5,312 nt of DNA from Candidatus Kapaibacterium sp. (lineage in GTDB: Bacteria > Bacteroidota > Ignavibacteria > Kapaibacteriales > UBA961): contig JALRHN010000145.1 in assembly GCA_023259575.1 (NCBI GenBank), forward strand, positions 1-5,312, given 5' to 3'. Made by a program: the position numbers and the translations under genes. Positions 1 to 5,312 of this stretch are shown piece by piece. The notes under the pieces are model-generated. The model worked only from the letters and a program-made list of their open reading frames with translations, was not told the origin of the DNA and did no database searches. Numbering within the stretch: the first letter of the stretch is position 1; every line of letters begins with the position of its first letter.

Positions 1-1035
1 ATGTATCGGAACCATAAAATCTCGAGTTTCTTCGAAACCAATATACTGCTGAAGAGGGTGTTCTTTGTATATAATTTTTGTTTCTTTTATTAAAGGATAT
101 AGATCAGAAAACTCCCCTACAAATACTTGAATCCCATGAATATTTTTTGCTAAGTTCAGTAAGAAGTCCATTGATAAATTACTAATTGGATATTCCTTAA
201 ATACTGATGGTTCTATAAGCAAGATTCTGTTTGCCGAGATATCATCATGCCAAGAATAATCTACATTATACCAATTATATAAAAGAGTAGGATTGGATAC
301 ATTAATACTAAAATTAGGAGTTGATTCCGGTAAAACAGTATATAAATCAAGCTCGATTGTCTCTTTCAATGACTCAGGAATAGAATTAACAGGTAATAAT
401 TCATAAGGCATATCTAAAAAAGTATTTTTTTGGTCTGAAAGTGTAAAGCGATTTATATTTTCCTGATTAATGATATACTGTTTATTACTAAAACTACCCG
501 CTACCCATTGCCAACTACAGGCATTACTTGCCCAATCTGCATCTAATAAGTTATAATACATCCACTTAGCAGGATATTTCCAATGAGAATGAGCAAAATT
601 ACACACCAAAGAAGCAGTATACATTCTACAATGATTATGCATATAACCTGAAGAATATAATAGCTTTATTGCTTCATCAATTGAATCTATACCTGTATGT
701 GCTTTAACTATTGAAGATGGAATAAAATGGTTAACTACACCTTGCTGTGGCTGCTTTATATCTTTATTAATTGAATGAGATAAGTATTTCCACTGAAGTT
801 GAAAAAAATCTCTCCACGCTAATTCTTTTACAAATATTTCAATTTCATCCCATGTATAAGAACCTTTAATAATGTGATGAAATACTTGTCTAGTTGTAAG
901 AATTCCCCTAGATATATATGGAGATACATATGAAATCTTGCCATTAATATAGTTTCTTGTTTTACCATATTGAATAGGATCTATGGAATTAAGCCTTAAC
1001 AATATACTCGATATATCCGTTGGAAATATATTCAT
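1..1035 (-). CDS. Photolyase/cryptochrome-like FAD-binding protein, C-terminus cut by window edge
   Basis: 345 codons are visible from the ATG at 1035; no stop appears before the window edge. Residues 1-200 match the helical FAD-binding domain of the DNA photolyase/cryptochrome family: SPYISRG (38-44), KELAWRDFF (70-78), TGIDSIDEAI (114-123), GYMHNHCRM (130-138) and DWASNACSWQWVAG (167-180). By alignment in my head to E. coli CPD photolyase, Glu71, Trp74, Asn134, Met138, Asn171 and Trp177 correspond to Glu274, Trp277, Asn341, Met345, Asn378 and Trp384, so light-driven repair of pyrimidine dimers with FADH- is plausible (inference). The usual N-terminal antenna domain is absent. Instead residues about 248-345 look antenna-like (RILLIEPSVF, then a VGEFSDL segment and an EETRD segment). 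This start is chosen because the FAD-domain similarity begins within a few residues of it. No Shine-Dalgarno sequence is visible. A light-sensing cryptochrome role is the main alternative. Confidence 0.85.
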   Translation of the reverse strand, partial: MNIFPTDISSILLRLNSIDPIQYGKTRNYINGKISYVSPYISRGILTTRQVFHHIIKGSYTWDEIEIFVKELAWRDFFQLQWKYLSHSINKDIKQPQQGVVNHFIPSSIVKAHTGIDSIDEAIKLLYSSGYMHNHCRMYTASLVCNFAHSHWKYPAKWMYYNLLDADWASNACSWQWVAGSFSNKQYIINQENINRFTLSDQKNTFLDMPYELLPVNSIPESLKETIELDLYTVLPESTPNFSINVSNPTLLYNWYNVDYSWHDDISANRILLIEPSVFKEYPISNLSMDFLLNLAKNIHGIQVFVGEFSDLYPLIKETKIIYKEHPLQQYIGFEETRDFMVPIH

Positions 1036-1086
1036 GTATGTATTTAATTATGAATGAATTATATAAATATTTTTGAACAAAGAAAT

Positions 1087-1107
1087 ATTGGAAAATTATT
1101 TTCCAAT
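1087..1107 (-). terminator. Perfect 9-bp hairpin enclosing the mnmE stop codon, candidate terminator
   Basis: ATTGGAAAA (1087-1095) and TTTTCCAAT (1099-1107) are perfect reverse complements separated by three bases, and those three bases are the TAA stop of mnmE. On the minus strand the stem is followed by a T-rich but interrupted tail (ATTTCTTTGTTC). The position at the end of the gene set suggests transcription termination or 3'-end stabilisation. The stem has only two G-C pairs and no clean U-run, so intrinsic termination is uncertain. The palindrome itself is certain. Confidence 0.5.
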
Positions 1108-2451
1108 ACACATAGAAGCAAATACATCGTTTAATAAATCTTCATTGTAAATTGTCCCTATAATCAATCCTAAAGAATCTAAAGCCGAACGTAAATCTAC
1201 CGCTAATACATCTGTTGTTTCGCCGTTCTTTGCTAATTCTAAAGCAGAATAAATATTGTTTTGATAGTCTTTTAATAAGTCTACTTGTCTTTGATTTAGT
1301 AAAAAAGACATATGGATGTCTGTTTTTGAGATACATCTACTAATGTAGTTTAGAATATCTTGCAAGCCATAATTTTGTGGCACAGAGGAATAGATATTTT
1401 GTGAATCATTAATATATTCATCTTTCATTTGATCTGCTTTATTATGGATAAAACACATATCAGCATCAGAATTTAATTCTTTAGCAATTTTGTATAATTG
1501 GTCAGAATTATGAATACCACATGTAATATCATTCACAATACAAATAATAGATGCTTTATTAATTAAATTCATAGATAAAGAAATACCTTCAATTTCTATA
1601 ATATCTTTAGTATTCTCATGAATACCTGCAGTATCTATTATATTTACATGTAATCCATCAATTAGCAATGAAGCTTCAACAAAGTCTCTTGTAGTACCTG
1701 GAATTGGACTTACAATAGATCTTGAATATCCAAGTAAAGCATTGAATAAACTTGACTTACCAGCATTAGGATATCCCAATAACAAAACATTATAACCACT
1801 TCTTAATGTTTTAGCAGAATCAAATGTTCTAATAAAGCTTTGAGCAACAGTATATAATATTGTTAATTCTTGTACTAAAGTATCATGTGATACCAATTCT
1901 ATATCTTCTTGAGAAAAGTCAAAATCCAATATTAAATATTTAAACAGTTTTTCAGTTTTATCTTTTAAGGAAATAATTTCTTTTTTAAAAGACCCAATTA
2001 ATTGTTTTGAAGCACTTTCAAGAGCAGCTGGAGATTGTAAATGAATGATATCATTTATTGCTTCAGCTTGAGTTAAATCTAGTTTACCATTTAGAAAAGC
2101 CCTTAATGAAAATTCTCCTGGTTCGGCGCGTCTAGCACCTGAACTAATGAGACATTGTAATATTTGCTCTGGAACAATATAACCACCATGACATCCAATT
2201 TCAATAATATCTTGTCCTGTAAATGAATGAGGCCCTTTGTACCAAAACAAAGTGACAGTATCTACAGGAATATCATTTCTATAAAATATTCCATAACTAA
2301 TTGAATGCGAGGATTTTTCGGTAATATCGAAATGTACATGTTTATTAATAATTGTAGATGCATCATTACCTGAAATGCGTAGCAGTGCAACGCCACTAAG
2401 ACCTGGTGGAGTAATTATTGAGCAAATGGTATCATCTGTATTAAAATGCAT
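1096..2451 (-). CDS. mnmE: tRNA uridine-5-carboxymethylaminomethyl modification GTPase MnmE (TrmE)
   Basis: 451 residues, the normal family length. MnmE works with MnmG (not in this window) to add a (carboxymethyl)aminomethyl group to C5 of wobble uridine 34 in certain tRNAs, using a methylene-tetrahydrofolate one-carbon unit and GTP hydrolysis. The N-terminal folate-binding domain spans about 1-120 (DTICSIITPPG near the start; HGG 88-90; GARRAEPGEFSLRAFLNGK 105-123). A helical domain follows, interrupted by a Ras-like G domain: GYPNAGKSS (226-234), GTTRD (252-256), DTAG (273-276) and NKAD (337-340). Asn229 matches the potassium-binding Asn of the P-loop, and Glu286 probably matches the catalytic Glu282 of E. 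coli. The protein ends in the CIGK signature (448-451). The ATG at 2451 is preferred over an in-frame ATG 28 codons upstream, because family similarity starts here and the extension lies inside the upstream gene. The start overlaps the end of the Omp85 gene by 11 bases, suggesting coupled translation. Confidence 0.97.
   Translation of the reverse strand: MHFNTDDTICSIITPPGLSGVALLRISGNDASTIINKHVHFDITEKSSHSISYGIFYRNDIPVDTVTLFWYKGPHSFTGQDIIEIGCHGGYIVPEQILQCLISSGARRAEPGEFSLRAFLNGKLDLTQAEAINDIIHLQSPAALESASKQLIGSFKKEIISLKDKTEKLFKYLILDFDFSQEDIELVSHDTLVQELTILYTVAQSFIRTFDSAKTLRSGYNVLLLGYPNAGKSSLFNALLGYSRSIVSPIPGTTRDFVEASLLIDGLHVNIIDTAGIHENTKDIIEIEGISLSMNLINKASIICIVNDITCGIHNSDQLYKIAKELNSDADMCFIHNKADQMKDEYINDSQNIYSSVPQNYGLQDILNYISRCISKTDIHMSFLLNQRQVDLLKDYQNNIYSALELAKNGETTDVLAVDLRSALDSLGLIIGTIYNEDLLNDVFASMCIGK
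2441..2451 (-). other. 11-base overlap of Omp85 stop and mnmE start
   Basis: The mnmE ATG (2451-2449) lies in another frame inside the final codons of the Omp85 gene, whose TAA is at 2443-2441. Ribosomes terminating on the Omp85 frame would be placed next to the mnmE start, so termination-reinitiation could set MnmE output. The overlap is read directly from the sequence; coupling is inference. Confidence 0.85.
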
Positions 2452-4627
2452 GTCCAAGTCCGATATGATATTGAGCTTTTGCAAAATTAGGTTGTGAAAA
2501 GGCGGCAGAATTAGGATCATAAAGTGGAAATGCAATATCTAATCTGAAAGGTCCGGCAGGAGTTTCGAAACGAAATCCTAATCCATAACCAAGGCCCCAA
2601 TGACTTGGGGATAAAATCCTGCTTATATCTGCTTTTTGATATGTACCTGGAGTTAATCTGTTAAAAGAATTACCCCAATCTGCAAATAATACAAAACCAC
2701 TTCTAGCAATTTTATCTGCCCAAAATTCACCAATACTTGTTGGTTTTGCCAATGTTATTCTTAATTCTATAGAACCTTCTATTAACCCTGCGCTCCCAAT
2801 TATATATGATAATTCATCAACAAGGTTTTCTAAAGAATCAGAAATTGAAGATTGAGCATCAAGTAAACCTCTAGAAGGCCATGCTCTCACAGAGTTGGCA
2901 CCACCAGCAAAAAAATGCTTTTCAAAAGGAGGAGTTGATTGGTCGGAAGAAGAAAATCCAAAATTGAAGATATATCCGGCTTTTAATTTTGTTGCTAAGA
3001 CAATGTTTTTATCTAAAGAAGTAAATGTATTGAATTGAGTAAGAAATCGTAAAAAATTAGAATAACCGATATTAGGTGCATATTCAACTTGTGGAAGCGT
3101 AAGAAAATAACCTGAAGTTGGAGCAATCACAGAATTTCTTCTATCGCCGGTTAGTGTCATCCCTAAAGTAAAAGAAGCAGGTTTAAAAGGATTATTTTTA
3201 TAATAATCACTTAAAGAAATATAAGGTGCAATTAATCGCAAATAATCATCTGAAGAATCACGAGAAATAGTTGTAAAATTGATAAGTCTTGAAAAATCAA
3301 ATGTAATATCAAAGTTTAAATTTGAAAACAAAGTCCATTCGGGAAAAGTATTAAAATTTGATATTCTAATTAAAGGAACTAACAATTTTAAATTACTAGG
3401 TAAATTTCTTAGAGAAATTTGAGCAGAGTAAGTAAGAGGTATTCTTTGTTCATTGATAAAAAATGCAAAAGGTTGATTAATCGTAGTACCAATAGAATAC
3501 TCAAATTCAATACTTCTTTGATTAGAGAAAAGAGTTCTGGAAATATCTTGAGCTAAAAGCCTAGAAAACACTAAAAAAGACATACCAGTGCGGGAAGTCA
3601 TTAAATCTGAATATGAAGCCTCTGCACCCATATTTAAGAAATTGTCATTTGTTGTACGATTTAAAAAAATAGAAAAAACAACTTCTTGAGGCTTTTTGTA
3701 TTTGAGTCTAAAATTTATAGTAGAAAGAGTATCCGTTGGGGTTATCGTAGGAATATGTCGCGCATTAACTTCATCAAAAAAAGACAAACCTATAAGCATA
3801 GATTTGGATCTATTTACCGCATTAGGAGAAAGCCATTGATCTGGTTTTATCGGAATAAAACGAGCTAATACATCGTTTTTTACAGAAAGAGTAGTATCTA
3901 TAGAATGTTCAAAATTTATAGCTTGTACTTTGAATCGTTCGGTATTATTAAGCTTTATGAGAGAAACAACTTGTTTTTCTGTAGTATCAATAAATACATT
4001 TTCTATAGTATATTCCAAAGAGGCATAGCCTTCTTCATGTAAAGTATGTAATGATCTAGAAATAAAGGCTTGTAAAGAATCTTCATCGTATAAACGAGAT
4101 GAACTTTGAATAAAAGAATTATGTATTCTTTGCCATGGAATTGACTGAGCAATAAGCGAATCAGAAATCAATAAATCCGAAATATGATATTGTAGGCCCT
4201 CATTGCAATTGATAGTTATATCACCATAATCCGAAGTATCAATATCAATAGTAAGTTTTATATCAGAATTAAAGTAACCCTTTCTTTGATATAGATTTAA
4301 TACATTTTCTAATTTATTAGTAAGAATAATTGAATCGAGGAATATATTTCTCTTTCCAACTGTAGCATAGGGAAAATAATAAGAAAACAGAGAAGGAGTA
4401 AGAACCCCTTGAAAATCCATATTTTGTCTTAATTCGCTTTCAGTAGGAATAGTAATACCTAAAGTCCTGTAAAGCTGTTGAGATGATATACGTGAATTTC
4501 CGATGATTTTTACGGATTTAAATGCAAAAAGGCGCGTTTCCGCACCTTTTGAGTCAGTAATAACACATAATACAGCAAAGAAGCAGCAAAGAATAGTACA
4601 TCGAAATGAAACCAAAACCGTCTGCAT
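2441..4627 (-). CDS. Omp85/BamA-TamA family outer-membrane protein with about three POTRA domains
   Basis: 728 residues. Residues 1-29 form a Sec signal peptide with a hydrophobic core (TILCCFFAVLCVI, 11-23) and plausible signal peptidase I cleavage near KGA (28-30 region); no good lipobox is present. Residues about 35-310 look like three periplasmic POTRA modules: FAFKSVKIIGNSRIS (34-48) with YQRKGYFNSDI (113-123); YHISDLLISD (147-156) with LHEEGYASLEY (196-206); and RFKVQAINFE (231-240) with LIGLSFFDEV (278-287). The rest is a 16-strand-type Omp85 (bacterial surface antigen) barrel with the loop-6 motif FFAGGANSVRAW (572-583), a GPFRLDIAFPL strand (692-702) and a C-terminal Phe typical of barrel targeting. 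The family inserts or translocates outer-membrane proteins. Three POTRAs and this length fit a TamA/TamL-like accessory factor better than a five-POTRA BamA (inference). It lies 83 bases after the DUF2795 gene and overlaps mnmE by 11 bases. Confidence 0.9.
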   Translation of the reverse strand: MQTVLVSFRCTILCCFFAVLCVITDSKGAETRLFAFKSVKIIGNSRISSQQLYRTLGITIPTESELRQNMDFQGVLTPSLFSYYFPYATVGKRNIFLDSIILTNKLENVLNLYQRKGYFNSDIKLTIDIDTSDYGDITINCNEGLQYHISDLLISDSLIAQSIPWQRIHNSFIQSSSRLYDEDSLQAFISRSLHTLHEEGYASLEYTIENVFIDTTEKQVVSLIKLNNTERFKVQAINFEHSIDTTLSVKNDVLARFIPIKPDQWLSPNAVNRSKSMLIGLSFFDEVNARHIPTITPTDTLSTINFRLKYKKPQEVVFSIFLNRTTNDNFLNMGAEASYSDLMTSRTGMSFLVFSRLLAQDISRTLFSNQRSIEFEYSIGTTINQPFAFFINEQRIPLTYSAQISLRNLPSNLKLLVPLIRISNFNTFPEWTLFSNLNFDITFDFSRLINFTTISRDSSDDYLRLIAPYISLSDYYKNNPFKPASFTLGMTLTGDRRNSVIAPTSGYFLTLPQVEYAPNIGYSNFLRFLTQFNTFTSLDKNIVLATKLKAGYIFNFGFSSSDQSTPPFEKHFFAGGANSVRAWPSRGLLDAQSSISDSLENLVDELSYIIGSAGLIEGSIELRITLAKPTSIGEFWADKIARSGFVLFADWGNSFNRLTPGTYQKADISRILSPSHWGLGYGLGFRFETPAGPFRLDIAFPLYDPNSAAFSQPNFAKAQYHIGLGHAF

Positions 4628-4648
4628 AATTAATTCCCGGATTTATGC

Positions 4649-4670
4649 AAAAAGAGCTGACAATTCAGCT
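4649..4670 (-). terminator. Hairpin plus T-tract between DUF2795 and Omp85, possible attenuator
   Basis: On the minus strand AGCTGA (4670-4665) pairs perfectly with TCAGCT (4660-4655) around an ATTG loop. C and then TTTTT (4653-4649) follow directly. This is the shape of a weak Rho-independent terminator: a six-pair stem with three G-C pairs and a short U-run. It sits 22 bases before the Omp85 start codon, so partial termination would leave DUF2795 transcribed more than the downstream genes. A chance palindrome in AT-rich DNA cannot be excluded. Confidence 0.4.
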
Positions 4671-4710
4671 AAATTGTTACAAATCTTACTATTAGCTTCT
4701 ATAGTATTAA

Positions 4711-4950
4711 TTAATAATAGCTGTCTTCATCTTCATCTTCATCATAAAAAAGATCAGATGTAGAATTTTCATATTCGGGCCAAAGATCTTCTATGCCCTC
4801 ATGAAGTTCATCGTTTTCCTCTAATTCATAGAGGTTTTCTAAAACTTGTTTGGGTGCTCCTGTTCTTTCGGCATAATCGATTAATTCATCTTTGGTTGCC
4901 GGCCAGGGAGCATCTTCAAGTGTGTAAGCGAGTTCGGGTGTCCAAAACAT
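4711..4950 (-). CDS. Small acidic DUF2795-type protein of unknown function
   Basis: 79 residues beginning MFWTPELAYTLEDAPWPATK. The conserved block is residues 3-35, with LEDAPWPATKDELIDYAERT (11-30) followed by GAP (31-33). It resembles the short DUF2795 proteins I recall from Bacteroidota and Chlorobi, which share the WPATKDELIDYA segment. Their function is not known to me. The second half is strongly acidic and ends in an Asp/Glu run (70-76) followed by SYY. There is no signal peptide or membrane segment, so it is probably cytoplasmic. It is the first gene of the likely DUF2795-Omp85-mnmE unit and is divergent from gatB. The ATG at 4950 is the only sensible start, since the conserved block begins at once. 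No Shine-Dalgarno sequence is visible. Confidence 0.85.
   Translation of the reverse strand: MFWTPELAYTLEDAPWPATKDELIDYAERTGAPKQVLENLYELEENDELHEGIEDLWPEYENSTSDLFYDEDEDEDSYY
4725..4742 (-). repeat. Three tandem copies of the hexamer GATGAA
   Basis: The plus strand reads CTTCAT three times in a row, with partial units on both sides. On the coding strand it gives alternating Asp-Glu codons near the C-terminus of the DUF2795 protein. A change in copy number would lengthen or shorten the acidic tail without breaking the frame. Confidence 0.8.
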
Positions 4951-5007
4951 AATTAACTTTACGTATTGTTAATGATGATAAATAAATCTTGTTTGCTTCA
5001 AAGGGCG

Positions 5008-5015
5008 CAAATATG
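5008..5015 (-). promoter_or_regulatory. Candidate Bacteroidota -7 box for DUF2795-Omp85-mnmE
   Basis: The minus strand reads CATATTTG followed by CGCCC, matching seven of eight positions of the Bacteroidota primary-sigma -7 consensus TAnnTTTG. It would start transcription near 5001, about 50 bases before the DUF2795 ATG. No TTTG -33 element is found at the expected distance, so the call rests on one element and on position. Confidence 0.4.
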
Positions 5016-5027
5016 CGTAAAAAAATC

Positions 5028-5035
5028 TAATTTTG
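5028..5035 (+). promoter_or_regulatory. Candidate Bacteroidota -7 box for gatB
   Basis: TAATTTTG matches TAnnTTTG exactly and would give a start near 5042 and a leader of roughly 75 bases before gatB. No TTTG -33 element is present at the usual spacing. In DNA this AT-rich a single match has limited weight. Confidence 0.35.
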
Positions 5036-5063
5036 CTTAGAAATCTATTTTAGTAAAATATTA

Positions 5064-5090
5064 AGACTATTATAATATGGTAATAAGTCT
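5064..5090 (+). repeat. Imperfect inverted repeat in the gatB leader
   Basis: AGACT-ATTA (5064-5072) pairs with TAAT-A-AGTCT (5081-5090): nine base pairs with one bulged A and an eight-base loop. It ends 25 bases before the gatB ATG. It could be an operator dyad or a leader hairpin; no T-tract follows, so it is not a terminator. Its function is unknown. Confidence 0.4.
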
Positions 5091-5115
5091 ATATAATTTA
5101 GTTATTTAAGGTATA

Positions 5116-5312
5116 ATGTCAGATATTTTTGATCAATATGAACCAGTGATTGGCTTAGAGATACATGCACAATTACTAACGCAAACAAAAGCATTCTGTG
5201 GATGTAAAGCAGGAATGAGTGATTTTCCTAATACACAGGTATGTCCTATATGCTTAGGACATCCCGGTGCATTACCTGTTATGAACAAGCAGCATGTCAA
5301 TATGGCAATATT
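5116..5312 (+). CDS. gatB: Asp-tRNA(Asn)/Glu-tRNA(Gln) amidotransferase subunit B, N-terminal part
   Basis: 65 complete codons are visible; the gene runs off the right edge. GatB is the tRNA-binding kinase subunit of the GatCAB complex, which phosphorylates the side-chain carboxylate of misacylated Glu-tRNA(Gln) or Asp-tRNA(Asn) and amidates it with ammonia supplied by GatA. The sequence shows the family's opening signature: EPVIGLEIHAQLLTQTKAFC (9-28), then GC, and CPICLGHPGALPVMN (43-57). Cys28, Cys30, Cys43 and Cys46 form the expected zinc site. Family similarity begins a few residues after the ATG at 5116, which supports this start. A weak AAGG lies four bases upstream of the ATG. Whether the organism uses it for Gln, Asn or both cannot be judged here. 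Confidence 0.96.
   Translation, partial: MSDIFDQYEPVIGLEIHAQLLTQTKAFCGCKAGMSDFPNTQVCPICLGHPGALPVMNKQHVNMAI

Noticed and set aside
1036..1086. Promoter for the photolyase-like gene
   Set aside because: TTTG and TATAAT strings occur, but neither spacing fits a sigma-70 or Bacteroidota promoter, so no site is called.
1142..1336. Minus-strand 64-codon open frame inside mnmE
   Set aside because: It is an alternative frame of the mnmE 3' region, with a composition that mirrors the real gene.
2452..2535. 28-codon N-terminal extension of mnmE to an upstream ATG
   Set aside because: It lies inside the Omp85 coding region, has no MnmE similarity, and the conserved N-terminus begins at the ATG at 2451.
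3686..3868. Plus-strand 60-codon open frame
   Set aside because: It is antisense within the Omp85 barrel gene and has no domain or start signal.
4541..4627. Lipoprotein signal in the Omp85 protein
   Set aside because: Cysteines lie in the hydrophobic core, but the residues before them (for example AVLC) do not fit a lipobox.
4688..4705. ACTAT/ATAGT inverted repeat after the DUF2795 stop
   Set aside because: A five-pair stem with four A-T pairs and an eight-base loop is too weak, and no T-tract follows on the minus strand.
4503..4763. Plus-strand 86-codon open frame
   Set aside because: It is antisense to the starts and ends of two well-supported genes, and its His/Leu repeats come from the acidic hexamer read backwards. 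No recognisable domain.
5071..5097. Two TATAAT hexamers upstream of gatB as sigma-70 -10 boxes
   Set aside because: No convincing -35 sequence accompanies them, and such hexamers are expected by chance in this AT-rich spacer; Bacteroidota primary sigma prefers TAnnTTTG.

Overview
The window looks like ordinary chromosome from an AT-rich member of the Bacteroidota or a close relative in the FCB group. The evidence is the strong A+T bias, TAA at all three stop codons in view, the near absence of Shine-Dalgarno sequences, promoter-like TAnnTTTG boxes, and the gene families. These include a small DUF2795 protein of the type I recall from Bacteroidota/Chlorobi genomes, a short Omp85 barrel protein whose loop motif is VRAW rather than VRGF, and a photolyase-like FAD protein of a Bacteroidota type. 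Assignments rest on motifs read by eye; no database search was possible.

Layout. Positions 1-1035 (minus strand, 3' end outside the window) encode a photolyase/cryptochrome-type FAD-binding protein that starts directly with the FAD domain. After a 60-base spacer come three minus-strand genes read right to left: a DUF2795 protein (4711-4950), an Omp85-family outer-membrane protein (2441-4627) and the tRNA-modification GTPase MnmE (1096-2451). The Omp85 and mnmE frames overlap by 11 bases. On the plus strand gatB begins at 5116 and runs off the right edge, divergent from the DUF2795 gene across a 165-base intergenic region. No gene-free stretch exceeds 300 bases, and I see no tRNA, rRNA, mobile element or CRISPR array.

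How the parts relate. DUF2795-Omp85-mnmE is probably one transcription unit starting near 5001 and ending at a hairpin that straddles the mnmE stop. A weaker hairpin with a T-tract lies between DUF2795 and Omp85 and could reduce read-through. MnmE (wobble-uridine modification) and GatB (amidation of misacylated tRNA) both serve translation but are transcribed apart. The Omp85 protein serves envelope biogenesis. The photolyase-like gene is likely separately controlled.

The most interesting object is the photolyase-like protein. Its FAD domain keeps most residues expected for CPD repair, while a segment resembling the normally N-terminal antenna (Rossmann-like) domain lies after the FAD domain, which suggests a circularly permuted or rearranged photolyase. 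I found no evidence of a wholly new multi-gene system.
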